Of a DNA stretch of 64,000 nucleotides, positions 52,096 to 60,219 are shown piece by piece; the first letter of the stretch is position 1, and every line of letters starts with the position of its first letter. Made by a program: the position numbers and the translations under genes. The notes beneath the pieces were generated by a model. It saw nothing but the letters and a program-made list of their open reading frames with translations. It was not told where the DNA came from and made no database searches. Source of the stretch: Paraburkholderia atlantica (GTDB lineage Bacteria > Pseudomonadota > Gammaproteobacteria > Burkholderiales > Burkholderiaceae); assembly GCF_009362785.1 (NCBI RefSeq), contig NZ_WHNQ01000021.1, forward strand, positions 62,001 to 126,000. The letters are read 5' to 3'.

Positions 52096-52992
52096 TCAGC
52101 TCGACGCGAACCGAACGAAGCGCACGCTGTGCAACGCTGTCAGCGCGACGGCGATCCAGATTGGCACATAGGTCGCGAGTTGCGCGACGCTCAGCGTTTC
52201 GCGCAGCAGCGTGATCGATACGAACACGAGCAGCACCGGCTCGACGTAGCCGAGGATGCCGAACAACGCGACCGGCAACAGGCGGCTCGCCTTCAGATAC
52301 GAAGCGAGCGCGAGCGTGCTCAACGCACCGAGGCCCGGCAACAGCAGAAACCACATTTCCGCGCGTCCGGCGATCGCTTGCAGCGAACCGCCGCTGACGA
52401 TGAACACGATCGCCACCGGCAACAGCAAGGCCATTTCGACGGTGAACATCGCGAGTGAATCCTGATTGATCTGACGGCGCAGCACGAAATAAGGTGGATA
52501 GCCGAGCGCAACGACCAGCGTCGGCCACGAAAACGCGCCGGTCACCCACAGCTCATGCGCGACGCCAACGGCCGCGCAAGCGACCGCGAACCACTGCAAC
52601 GCGTCGAGCCGTTCGTGATAGTGGAAGCGACCGACCAGCACCATCACGAGCGGCAGCAGGAAATAACCGAGCGACACTTCGAGCATCCGCCCATGCAGCG
52701 GCGCCCACAGAAACAGCCATAGCTGCACGCCGAGCAAGCCAGCGGCGACGATCATCGCGACGCCGAGCTTCGGCTGCTTCATCATTCGGACAACGAGCGC
52801 GTGCAGAATCGGCAGACGCTTGCGCACCGCGACGAGCAGCAGCGCGCCAGGCACGGTCCACACGATGCGCCACGCGAAGATGTCGAGGCCCGAAAGCGGT
52901 TTCAGCAGCGTCGCGTAAGCGGACAGTAACGCGAACATCGCCGACGCACCAACCGACAATGCGATCCCTCGCCTGAAGTCGTTGTGGTTCAT
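52096..52992 (-). CDS. rarD: EamA/RarD family transporter
   Basis: A 298-residue, 10-helix membrane protein. The opening FRRGIALSVGASAMFALLSAYATLLKPL and the LDIFAWRIVW segment are the RarD pattern (in E. coli linked to chloramphenicol sensitivity). The second EamA half contains LGYFLLPLVMVLVGRFHYHERLDALQWFAV. The ATG at 52992 gives MNHNDF. The substrate is unknown; it is a drug/metabolite superfamily carrier. It converges with the DUF962 gene. Confidence 0.85.
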   Translation of the reverse strand: MNHNDFRRGIALSVGASAMFALLSAYATLLKPLSGLDIFAWRIVWTVPGALLLVAVRKRLPILHALVVRMMKQPKLGVAMIVAAGLLGVQLWLFLWAPLHGRMLEVSLGYFLLPLVMVLVGRFHYHERLDALQWFAVACAAVGVAHELWVTGAFSWPTLVVALGYPPYFVLRRQINQDSLAMFTVEMALLLPVAIVFIVSGGSLQAIAGRAEMWFLLLPGLGALSTLALASYLKASRLLPVALFGILGYVEPVLLVFVSITLLRETLSVAQLATYVPIWIAVALTALHSVRFVRFASS

Positions 52993-53549
52993 TGCGTGGT
53001 CCGGAATCGGTGTGACGCGTGGGCTTGCGGTGCGCGACGCAGGCTCGCGGCGTTCGTTGTCGTCATGAATAAGATGTCTCGTGAGCAGGCGGGCACGCGA
53101 GCAAAACGGCCGACGCTGCGTTGTTGTTTTGAAGCGGCTGTGCAAAACCGCAGGAAAACGGGCATTCTAGACGGGTTATTCGCCGACGGACCTGCGCTTT
53201 TTCGTCAATCGGCTGCAATTAGTCGTGCACATCGCGCGTCGATGCACTAGAACATAACTTCGTGCGCGCGGCCGGCGAAGCCATTTCCGGTTCGTCAACG
53301 CCGTGCGCGAATCTTGCTACCAAGTTTTGCACGCTGTGGCCGCATCACTCGCGACAACGACGGCCACAGCGGCACGAAACCAGCAGCACCCACGAGCCGG
53401 GTCGGCGAATGCAACTCTGAGCGCAGTCTTGGAGGCCGCCATGAACCGACGTCCGCGCATCTCGCCCACGGCATGCGTCAACCGCGTTCATCGCGCATGC
53501 CACCACCCGGCAGCAATCCCGCTCATCGAATGTGACTACTGGAGCCAGC
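52993..53549. other. Intergenic region between rarD and egtD
   Basis: A 557-base gap with only spurious frames. It holds both divergent promoters and the perfect inverted repeat at 53332-53371 described separately. Confidence 0.5.
53332..53371. repeat. 11-bp perfect inverted repeat upstream of egtD
   Basis: CGCTGTGGCCG and CGGCCACAGCG flank an 18-base spacer, 179 bases before the egtD ATG. It could be an operator or an RNA hairpin. Confidence 0.6.
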
Positions 53550-54533
53550 ATGACCCAGCCAGCCCTATCGCTTAGCAACTCGCCTTCCGAACTACGCCGC
53601 GCCTTTGCCGCCGACGTGTACGCCGGCCTCACCCACACGCCACAAAAAGAGCTGCCGTCGAAGTACCTGTACGACGAAGTCGGCTCCGCACTTTTTGAAG
53701 TGATTACCGTATTGCCCGAATACGGCGTCACGCGCGCCGAAGAACGGCTGCTCGCGAAGCACGCGGCCGATATCGTCGAGCATTTGCCGCATGACGTGAC
53801 GGTCGCCGAACTCGGCAGCGGCAGCGGCCGCAAAACGCGGCGCATTCTCGAGGCACTGTGTAAAAAGCGCCCCACTTCTTACTGCCCGATTGAAATTTCG
53901 CGCAGTGCATTGCAGTTGTGCCGGCGCGAACTCGGTGACATCGAGCGGATTTCGATCGTCGGTTATGAGCGCGACTATCTGGCCGGTCTCGCCGAAGTGA
54001 GCCGGCAGCGCGCGCCCGGCGACCGCTTGCTCGTGCTGTTTCTCGGCAGCACGATCGGCAACTTCGGCCGGCTCGCGGCGACGCGTTTTCTGCGCGACAT
54101 CCGCAACATGCTCGCGCCCGGCGACGCGTTGCTGCTCGGCACCGATCTGATCAAACCGACGCCCGTGCTGATCGCCGCCTACGACGACGCGGTCGGCGTG
54201 ACCGCGTCGTTCAATCTGAACCTGCTCGCGCGCATCAACCGCGAACTCGACGCCGACTTCCCGCTCGATGAGTTCGAGCACGTCGCGCGCTTCAATCCGG
54301 ATGCTCGCAGCATCGAGATGCATCTGCGCGCAAAGCGCGATATCACCGCTCACGTGCGCGCGGCAAAGCTAACGGTGTCGCTGAAGGAGGGCGAGACGAT
54401 CTGGACCGAAAGCAGCCACAAGTATCGCGCGGAGGAATTGCCCGCGATCGCCGATGACGCCGGCTTCGTGTGCAGTCATCAGTGGATCGAGGATGAGTGG
54501 GGATTCGCGGAGAGTTTGCTGGTGGCGCGCTGA
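53550..54533 (+). CDS. egtD: L-histidine N(alpha)-methyltransferase
   Basis: A 327-residue SAM-dependent methyltransferase that trimethylates histidine to hercynine, the first step of ergothioneine synthesis. The EgtD blocks are present: PQKELPSKYLYDEVGSALFE, LPEYGVTRAEERLL, ELGSGSGRKTR (SAM loop), LFLGSTIGNFG, LLLGTDLIKP, and the C-terminal WTESSHKYRAEELP. The ATG at 53550 has GGAG upstream; a GTG at 53532 is an alternative. The oxygenase egtB, often adjacent, is not seen within the window, so the pathway would be completed elsewhere. Confidence 0.9.
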   Translation: MTQPALSLSNSPSELRRAFAADVYAGLTHTPQKELPSKYLYDEVGSALFEVITVLPEYGVTRAEERLLAKHAADIVEHLPHDVTVAELGSGSGRKTRRILEALCKKRPTSYCPIEISRSALQLCRRELGDIERISIVGYERDYLAGLAEVSRQRAPGDRLLVLFLGSTIGNFGRLAATRFLRDIRNMLAPGDALLLGTDLIKPTPVLIAAYDDAVGVTASFNLNLLARINRELDADFPLDEFEHVARFNPDARSIEMHLRAKRDITAHVRAAKLTVSLKEGETIWTESSHKYRAEELPAIADDAGFVCSHQWIEDEWGFAESLLVAR

Positions 54534-54576
54534 GCGCCGACCACGCGGCAAACCACGGCCGATCAAGGAATCAACG

Positions 54577-54618
54577 AAAAAGCGGCGCGCCCTCCTCTGG
54601 ACGGCGCGCCGCTTTTTT
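54577..54618. terminator. Bidirectional terminator between egtD and acylphosphatase
   Basis: A 15-bp stem (AAAAAGCGGCGCGCC / GGCGCGCCGCTTTTT) with an 11-base loop; A- and T-runs on either side allow it to end both converging transcripts. Confidence 0.85.
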
Positions 54619-54636
54619 AACCCGCTCAGCTCGCCC

Positions 54637-54930
54637 TCAATGCTGCTCGAAGCGCTCGTACCGCTTGTCGGTCGCGCGCTCCTCGCCGCTCACCTCGGTC
54701 ACGCGCGCCGCCGGCGGTCCGTGACGCAGCCACGACAGCATCCGGTCGATCTGATTGGCCGGTCCCTGCAACATCGCCTCGACCGAACCGTCGTCGAGAT
54801 TCGCGACCCATCCCTTGATGCCGAGCGCGTGCGCCTGGCGCACCGTCGCCAGGCGAAAGCCAACGCCCTGCACTGTGCCGCGCACCCGCGCGTAATATGT
54901 TTCGATCCGCTCATCCAGATCCGGGGCCAT
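54637..54930 (-). CDS. acyP: Acylphosphatase
   Basis: A 97-residue acylphosphatase, which hydrolyses carboxyl-phosphate anhydrides such as 1,3-bisphosphoglycerate or acetyl phosphate. The catalytic signature ARVRGTVQGVGFRLATVRQA contains the phosphate-binding arginine, and GWVANLDDGSVEAML supplies the catalytic asparagine. AGGAGGT lies 6 bases before the ATG at 54930, so the longer frame from 54966 is not needed. Confidence 0.9.
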   Translation of the reverse strand: MAPDLDERIETYYARVRGTVQGVGFRLATVRQAHALGIKGWVANLDDGSVEAMLQGPANQIDRMLSWLRHGPPAARVTEVSGEERATDKRYERFEQH

Positions 54931-55068
54931 GCCGCTACCTCCTTTTAATGCCTGACAGTCTTTCAAGCCGGCATTCTAGTCGTGTCGCGGCGAGCGTGCT
55001 CGACAACACCCATCCCTTGCGCGCGCCACGTACAATCCGTCGACCGTCACGCAGGAAATGGAAACAGA

Positions 55069-56079
55069 ATGACCGAACAGAATCGCGATCTCGTGCTCGT
55101 GACCGGCGCATCCGGCTTCGTCGGCTCGTCGGTGGCGCGCATCGCGCAAAGCAAAGGCTTTCGCGTGCGCGTGCTGGTGCGCGCGACGAGTCCGCGCCAG
55201 AACGTCGAATCGCTCGATGCGGAAATCGTCGTCGGCGACATGCGCGACGAAGCATCGATGCGCAACGCGCTGCGCGGCGTGCGCTATCTGCTGCACGTGG
55301 CCGCCGACTATCGGCTGTGGGCGCCGGACCCTGGCGAGATCGAGCGCGCGAATCTCGAAGGCACCGAGGCGACGATGCGCGCGGCGTTGAAGGAAGGCGT
55401 GGAGCGCATCGTATACACGAGCAGCGTCGCGACGCTGAAGGTGACGAGCTCCGGCCAGTCCGCTGACGAAACCTCGCCGCTGCGCGCCGATCAGGCGATC
55501 GGCGTCTACAAGCGCAGCAAGGTGCTCGCCGAGCGCGCGGTCGAGCGCATGATCGCCGAGGACGGCCTGCCCGCGGTGATCGTCAATCCGTCGACGCCGA
55601 TCGGCCCGCGCGACGTGAAGCCGACGCCGACCGGCCGCATCATCCTGGAGGCGGCGCTCGGCAAGATTCCCGCATTCGTCGATACCGGGTTGAACCTCGT
55701 GCACGTCGACGACGTCGCCGCCGGCCATTTCCTCGCGCTCGAACGCGGCAAGATCGGCGAGCGCTATATTCTCGGTGGCGAAAATCTGCCGCTGCAGCAG
55801 ATGCTCGCCGACATCGCGGCGTTGACCGGCCGCAAGGCACCCACACTGAGCCTGCCGCGCTGGCCTTTGTATCCGCTCGCGATGGGCGCGGAAGCGGTCG
55901 CCAAGTTCACGAAGCGCGAACCGTTCGTCACCGTCGACGGACTGAAGATGTCGAAGAACAAGATGTATTTCACATCGGCGAAGGCAGAACGCGAACTGGG
56001 GTATCGCGCGCGGCCTTATCGCGAGGGTCTCGCCGATGCGCTCGAATGGTTCCGGCAGGCGGGGTATCTGAAGCGGTAA
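55069..56079 (+). CDS. hpnA: Hopanoid-associated sugar epimerase HpnA
   Basis: A 336-residue NAD(P)-binding epimerase/dehydratase-type SDR. VLVTGASGFVGSSVAR is the nucleotide-binding loop and the catalytic YxxxK is in GVYKRSKVLAER. The order hpnA - unknown - hpnB - hpnC - ispH - hpnH here and the strong N-terminal similarity identify HpnA, which is associated with hopanoid side-chain sugar processing. The ATG at 55069 follows GCAGGAAATGGAAACAGA. It begins a hopanoid region that continues to the right edge. Confidence 0.9.
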   Translation: MTEQNRDLVLVTGASGFVGSSVARIAQSKGFRVRVLVRATSPRQNVESLDAEIVVGDMRDEASMRNALRGVRYLLHVAADYRLWAPDPGEIERANLEGTEATMRAALKEGVERIVYTSSVATLKVTSSGQSADETSPLRADQAIGVYKRSKVLAERAVERMIAEDGLPAVIVNPSTPIGPRDVKPTPTGRIILEAALGKIPAFVDTGLNLVHVDDVAAGHFLALERGKIGERYILGGENLPLQQMLADIAALTGRKAPTLSLPRWPLYPLAMGAEAVAKFTKREPFVTVDGLKMSKNKMYFTSAKAERELGYRARPYREGLADALEWFRQAGYLKR

Positions 56080-56178
56080 GCGACGGCCGTAAGCATTTTG
56101 TTACAAGTCCCGCGCCGGCGACGGGTCCAAGCCCGCGCGCAGCAGGTAAAATCGCGGGTCCTACCTGAGAAACCTCGC

Positions 56179-56754
56179 ATGAATCTTCACGAACAGCTCG
56201 GCGCGCTGGAAATGGGCGTCGATCAGCTCATTCAGGCTGTCGTGGCCACGCAGGCCGAGAACACTCCCGAGACAAACGCTGACGCGGCATCGCCCGCGGC
56301 GGTGGAGCATGCCGCGCACGACGCAGCGGCAGAAGCGGCAGCGGAACAGCCCGCGAGCCCCGCAGCAACGGCCGAAGCAAACGTCGAAGCAAACGCCGAA
56401 ACGATCGATAAGCCGGCCGCGCCGCAAATCCAGCCGACGCTCGAAATCAACCGCCCCGCGCGCGACGAAATCACGATGACGATTGGCAACCAGACCGTCG
56501 CGCTGCGCCCGGAACAGATCAGCAGGCTGATCGAGGAACTGTCGAACGCGCGCGCGTCGATGACGCCGGAGCAGCCGCAAGGCATCCCGCCGGGCTGGCA
56601 ATTCGTGTCGACGAAGAATCCGATGATGGCCGTGCAGAAGCAGTCGAGCGGCGACCGTTTGCTCGTGATGCGCCACACCGGCCACGGCTGGGTGCCGTTC
56701 ACGTTCTCGCCCGACGTCGTGATTCAGATGTACATGATGCTGACGAACGCGTGA
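56179..56754 (+). CDS. Conserved hypothetical protein in hopanoid region
   Basis: A 191-residue cytoplasmic protein. A short helical N-terminus (NLHEQLGALEMGVDQLIQAV) is followed by ~65 residues rich in Ala/Glu/Pro (probably disordered) and a folded C-terminus with ITMTIGNQTVALRPEQISRL and GWQFVSTKNPMMAVQKQSSG. I recognise no domain. It lies in the same direction as hpnA 99 bases after it and is followed by a strong terminator, so it may be a partner of the hopanoid enzymes or simply a passenger. Confidence 0.7.
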   Translation: MNLHEQLGALEMGVDQLIQAVVATQAENTPETNADAASPAAVEHAAHDAAAEAAAEQPASPAATAEANVEANAETIDKPAAPQIQPTLEINRPARDEITMTIGNQTVALRPEQISRLIEELSNARASMTPEQPQGIPPGWQFVSTKNPMMAVQKQSSGDRLLVMRHTGHGWVPFTFSPDVVIQMYMMLTNA

Positions 56755-56768
56755 TGAAAAGCGCGTGA

Positions 56769-56803
56769 CGTAAAAAAAGCGGCCGGGAGCCGCTTTTTTT
56801 ACG
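56769..56803. terminator. Bidirectional terminator
   Basis: A perfect 15-bp stem (CGTAAAAAAAGCGGC / GCCGCTTTTTTTACG) with loop CGGGA, separating the plus-strand 56179 gene from minus-strand hpnB. Confidence 0.85.
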
Positions 56804-56846
56804 TCTGCATTCTGCATCCGACGAGCACCTCGGCCATCGCCCGAAT

Positions 56847-58019
56847 TTAGCGCTCCTGGACCGGCGCCTGCACGCGCGCCTTCCACTGCCCACCCTTGCC
56901 GCGCCAGTAGCGCACCGCCGATGCGAACGTCGCGCCGACATAAAACAGCGCCACGAGCGGCAGAAATGGCGCCCACAGCGGCGAGCGCCGGTAGTAGACG
57001 AGCATCGGCGCATACGCGCAGCACATCGCCGCCCACGCGATCCAGGCCGGCCAGCCGAGCGGCCCGAGGATCAACGCCGCGACCGGCGGCAACAGATAGA
57101 TGATCGCCATGCCGACGAGCGTGCCCGCGAGCAGCAGCGGCGAGTAGCGCAACTGCGTGAACGCGGTGCGGGCGATCATGTTCCAGATGTCGCGCCAGCT
57201 ATCGTACGGACGCAGCGACACGCTCTTCGCCGCCACGTCGAGGCGGATCGGATGACGCCCGGTGCCGCGATGCTTGATGCGCGCGGCGAGACTGCAATCG
57301 TCGATCAGCTCGGCGCGGATCGACTCGATGCCGCCCGCCTCCTCGAGCGCCGCGCGGCGCACCAGCATGCAGCCGCCCGCCGCGGCCGCGGTACGGTTGC
57401 GCGGATTGTTGACCCACGCGAACGGATACAGCTTCGCGAAGAAGAACACGAAGGCCGGAATCAGCGCCTTTTCCCAGAACGAATCGCAGCGCAGCCTGAC
57501 CATCAGCGAGACGAGGTCGCGCTTTTCGGCATCCGCGCGCGCGACGAGCTGCGTCAATGCCTCGGCGGGATGGCCGATGTCGGCATCGGTCAGCAACAGG
57601 AACTCGGCCGGCAGATCGAGCGTGCGCACGGCCTCGATGCCCTGCGACTGCGCCCACACCTTGCCGGACCAGCCCGGCGGCAACGGCTTCGCGCTCAGCA
57701 CGGTGAGGCGCTCCGGACATTGCTGCTGCAGCGCGGCGGCCCGCGCGGCATCGGCGGTGCCGTCGGTGCTGTGATCGTCGACGACGATCAGGTGGAACGC
57801 GCCCGGATAGTCCTGCTTGAGCAGCGACGTGACCGCCTCGGCGATCACGTCGACTTCATTGCGCGCCGGCACGACGGCCGCGACGGCCGGCCATGCGTCG
57901 CGCGCCGCGATGGTCAGCGGCTCGGCGGGACGCGCGCGCCAGAAGCCGCCGCGCGCGAACAGCAGTACGCACCAGATCAGCAGGGAAACACACGAAAGAA
58001 TGAACAGGACCGCCGCCAT
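56847..58019 (-). CDS. hpnB: Hopene-associated glycosyltransferase HpnB
   Basis: A 390-residue membrane GT2. An N-terminal helix (FILSCVSLLIWCVLLFARGG) precedes the GT-A domain (AAVVPARNEVDVIAEAV, LIVVDDHSTDGT, LLTDADIGHPAEAL, LIDDCSLAARIKHRG), and C-terminal helices follow. HpnB is linked to glycosylation of bacteriohopanetetrol-type lipids. The ATG overlaps the stop of hpnC by one base (TAATG), so the two genes are translationally coupled. Confidence 0.9.
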   Translation of the reverse strand: MAAVLFILSCVSLLIWCVLLFARGGFWRARPAEPLTIAARDAWPAVAAVVPARNEVDVIAEAVTSLLKQDYPGAFHLIVVDDHSTDGTADAARAAALQQQCPERLTVLSAKPLPPGWSGKVWAQSQGIEAVRTLDLPAEFLLLTDADIGHPAEALTQLVARADAEKRDLVSLMVRLRCDSFWEKALIPAFVFFFAKLYPFAWVNNPRNRTAAAAGGCMLVRRAALEEAGGIESIRAELIDDCSLAARIKHRGTGRHPIRLDVAAKSVSLRPYDSWRDIWNMIARTAFTQLRYSPLLLAGTLVGMAIIYLLPPVAALILGPLGWPAWIAWAAMCCAYAPMLVYYRRSPLWAPFLPLVALFYVGATFASAVRYWRGKGGQWKARVQAPVQER

Positions 58020-58885
58020 TAAGCATTACCCTCGATTGAACGCGCCGCCATGCCGACACGTCTGGATAGTTGCATTGTCAGGGTGCGTGCCGCCACCACG
58101 CACCAGTCGAACAGATTGAGCACCGGGCGCTTGCGGAAGACATCGTAGTCCGCGCGCTCGATGCGCTCGAGAAACCGCAGTCCCGCATGCACCGCGCCGC
58201 TCAGCTCGATGCCGAGCCGCCCCGGCATGCGCAGCGCGAGCGGCGCGCCGCTGATCAGCGTGGCACGCACGAACGCGATTTCGTGCGCCATCAGCGCGCG
58301 CCACGCATCATCGACGACACCATCGGCAATCTGCGCCTCGGTCACGCCGAAGCGCAGCAGATCGGCTTGCGGCAGGTACACGTGCTGTCGTTGCCAGTCG
58401 GCCGCGACGTCGAGCCAGAAGCTGATCAGCTGCGACGCCGTGCAGATCGCGTCGGCGTCGGCGAGATTGTCCGGCGTCGCCGCACCGACCAGATGCAGCA
58501 GCAGATGCCCGACCGGATGCGCCGAACGGCGGCAATAATCGACGAGTTCGGTGCGATCCGCGTAGCGGTGCGTATCGATGTCCTGCGCGCAGCCGTCGAG
58601 CAGATCGTAGAACGGTTCGAGCGGCAGCTCGTATTGCGCGATCACGCCAGCGAGCTTGCCGAACAGCAGCGCATGCACGGGCGCGGCGCGCCGTTGCGCG
58701 ATCGCGTCGAGCCCGGCGCGGAAATCGGCCAGGCGGGCATGCCGCTCGGCGGCGTTCCACTGACCTTCGGCGGAGATATCGGCCGCGGTGCGCACGACCT
58801 GATAGATAATACCGACAGGCGCGCGTAGCGCCTTCGGCAGCAATACGCTCGCGATCGGAAAGTTTTCGTGTTGATCGACGTCCAT
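58019..58885 (-). CDS. hpnC: HpnC, hydroxysqualene/squalene synthase-like protein
   Basis: A 288-residue prenyl-synthase-fold protein. With the ATG at 58885 it starts MDVDQHENFPIASVLLPKAL, as HpnC proteins do; a longer start at 58984 is possible. HpnC, with HpnD and HpnE, makes squalene for hopanoid cyclisation. The second region is normal: YCRRSAHPVGHLLLHLVG and the aspartate-rich FWLDVAADWQRQHVYLP. The first aspartate-rich motif, normally ADDIADE, reads TAADISAEG here, losing at least one metal-binding aspartate. It is translationally coupled to hpnB and divergent from ispH. hpnD and hpnE are not in the window. Confidence 0.86.
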   Translation of the reverse strand: MDVDQHENFPIASVLLPKALRAPVGIIYQVVRTAADISAEGQWNAAERHARLADFRAGLDAIAQRRAAPVHALLFGKLAGVIAQYELPLEPFYDLLDGCAQDIDTHRYADRTELVDYCRRSAHPVGHLLLHLVGAATPDNLADADAICTASQLISFWLDVAADWQRQHVYLPQADLLRFGVTEAQIADGVVDDAWRALMAHEIAFVRATLISGAPLALRMPGRLGIELSGAVHAGLRFLERIERADYDVFRKRPVLNLFDWCVVAARTLTMQLSRRVGMAARSIEGNA

Positions 58886-59264
58886 CCAGCGAGCCTCGAA
58901 ACCATTCTGTAATACAGCGCGATGTCCGCGCAGCAAGGATCGGTAGTTTAAGGGTTCCGCCGTGACGGTGCAGTGTGCGGTCATGGCCGGGCGCATTACG
59001 AGGCGATCTGGCGCTGGCTCCTTACATCGTTGTAACGCTCCTCGTAGCCCCGGTCCTCCGCAAGCCCCAGCAAATGCGGCAAGCGCCCAACACACGGGCC
59101 GCACCAGAAAGCAAAGCGGCCCCGATAGCGTTAGAATGCGCGTTTGGTTTTGCTGTACCGGCCGGTCGCCGGGGCTCAAGACGTCAACTAATCAAGATGA
59201 GCGCGGCGATAAAGTCAGCTTCACGACTTCTTCGAAACCCGCGTTAGTCGGAGTTCGCCAACTT
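58886..59264. other. Divergent promoter region hpnC/ispH
   Basis: A 379-base region between hpnC and ispH. It contains TTACA-N4-TGTAA at 59022-59035, and a TAGAAT -10-like element at 59132-59137 that could serve ispH. In-frame upstream extension of either gene is possible but unsupported by ribosome binding sites. Confidence 0.45.
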
Positions 59265-60209
59265 ATGCGAGTCATCCTTGCCCAGCCGCGCGGCTTTTGT
59301 GCGGGCGTTGTCCGCGCAATCGAAATCGTCGATCGTGCGTTACAGCAACACGGCGCGCCCGTGTATGTCCGCCACGAGATTGTCCATAACCGTCACGTGG
59401 TCGACAATCTGCGCCAGAAGGGCGCGCGTTTCGTCGAGGAACTCGATGAAGTGCCGCAAGGTGCCGTGGCGATATTCAGCGCGCATGGGGTTGCGCAAAC
59501 CGTCGAACGTGATGCCGAAGCGCGCGGCCTCGACGTGCTCGACGCCACCTGCCCGCTCGTGACCAAGGTGCATGTGCAGGGTCGCCAGTACGTGGCCGCC
59601 GGCCGCACGCTGATCCTGATCGGCCACGCCGGCCATCCGGAAGTGGAAGGCACGATCGGCCAGATTCCCGGTACGGTGCTGCTGGTGCAGAGCGAGGCAG
59701 AAGTCGCGAAGCTCGAGTTGCCGGTCGATACGCCGCTCGCCTACGTGACGCAAACCACGCTGTCGGTCGACGACACACGCGGCATCATTGACGCGCTGCT
59801 GCGCCGCTTCACCGACATCGTCGGTCCCGACACGCGCGACATCTGCTATGCAACGCAGAACCGCCAGGCGGCGGTGCGCGAGCTGTCCAAACAGGTCGAC
59901 GTGCTGCTGGTGGTCGGCGCAACCAACAGCTCGAACTCGAACCGGCTGCGCGAAATCGGCAGCGAGAGCGGCGTGGCGAGCTACCTCGTCGCCGACGGCT
60001 CCGAAGTGAAGACGGAATGGTTCGCAAACGTGCGCACGGTCGGCATCACGGCCGGCGCGTCGGCACCTGAAGAAATGGTCGAAAACGTAATCGATGCGCT
60101 GCGCGCATTGGGGCCCGTCGATGTCACGACGATGGCGGGCCGTGAAGAAAAAGTCGAATTCAAGTTGCCATCGAAACTGATGCAACCACTCGCTGCACGC
60201 GAAGTTTAA
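59265..60209 (+). CDS. ispH: 4-hydroxy-3-methylbut-2-enyl diphosphate reductase
   Basis: A 314-residue [4Fe-4S] enzyme that makes IPP and DMAPP, the final step of the MEP pathway. The cluster cysteines lie in PRGFCAGVVRAIE, LDATCPLV and DICYATQNRQ; HEIVHNRHVV, GHPEVEGTIGQ, TQTTLSVDDT and GATNSSNSNRL complete the active site. It starts at ATG 59265. It supplies the C5 units for the adjacent hopanoid genes; hpnH starts 10 bases downstream with its ribosome binding site overlapping the ispH stop. Confidence 0.95.
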   Translation: MRVILAQPRGFCAGVVRAIEIVDRALQQHGAPVYVRHEIVHNRHVVDNLRQKGARFVEELDEVPQGAVAIFSAHGVAQTVERDAEARGLDVLDATCPLVTKVHVQGRQYVAAGRTLILIGHAGHPEVEGTIGQIPGTVLLVQSEAEVAKLELPVDTPLAYVTQTTLSVDDTRGIIDALLRRFTDIVGPDTRDICYATQNRQAAVRELSKQVDVLLVVGATNSSNSNRLREIGSESGVASYLVADGSEVKTEWFANVRTVGITAGASAPEEMVENVIDALRALGPVDVTTMAGREEKVEFKLPSKLMQPLAAREV

Positions 60210-60219
60210 GGAGGACGCC

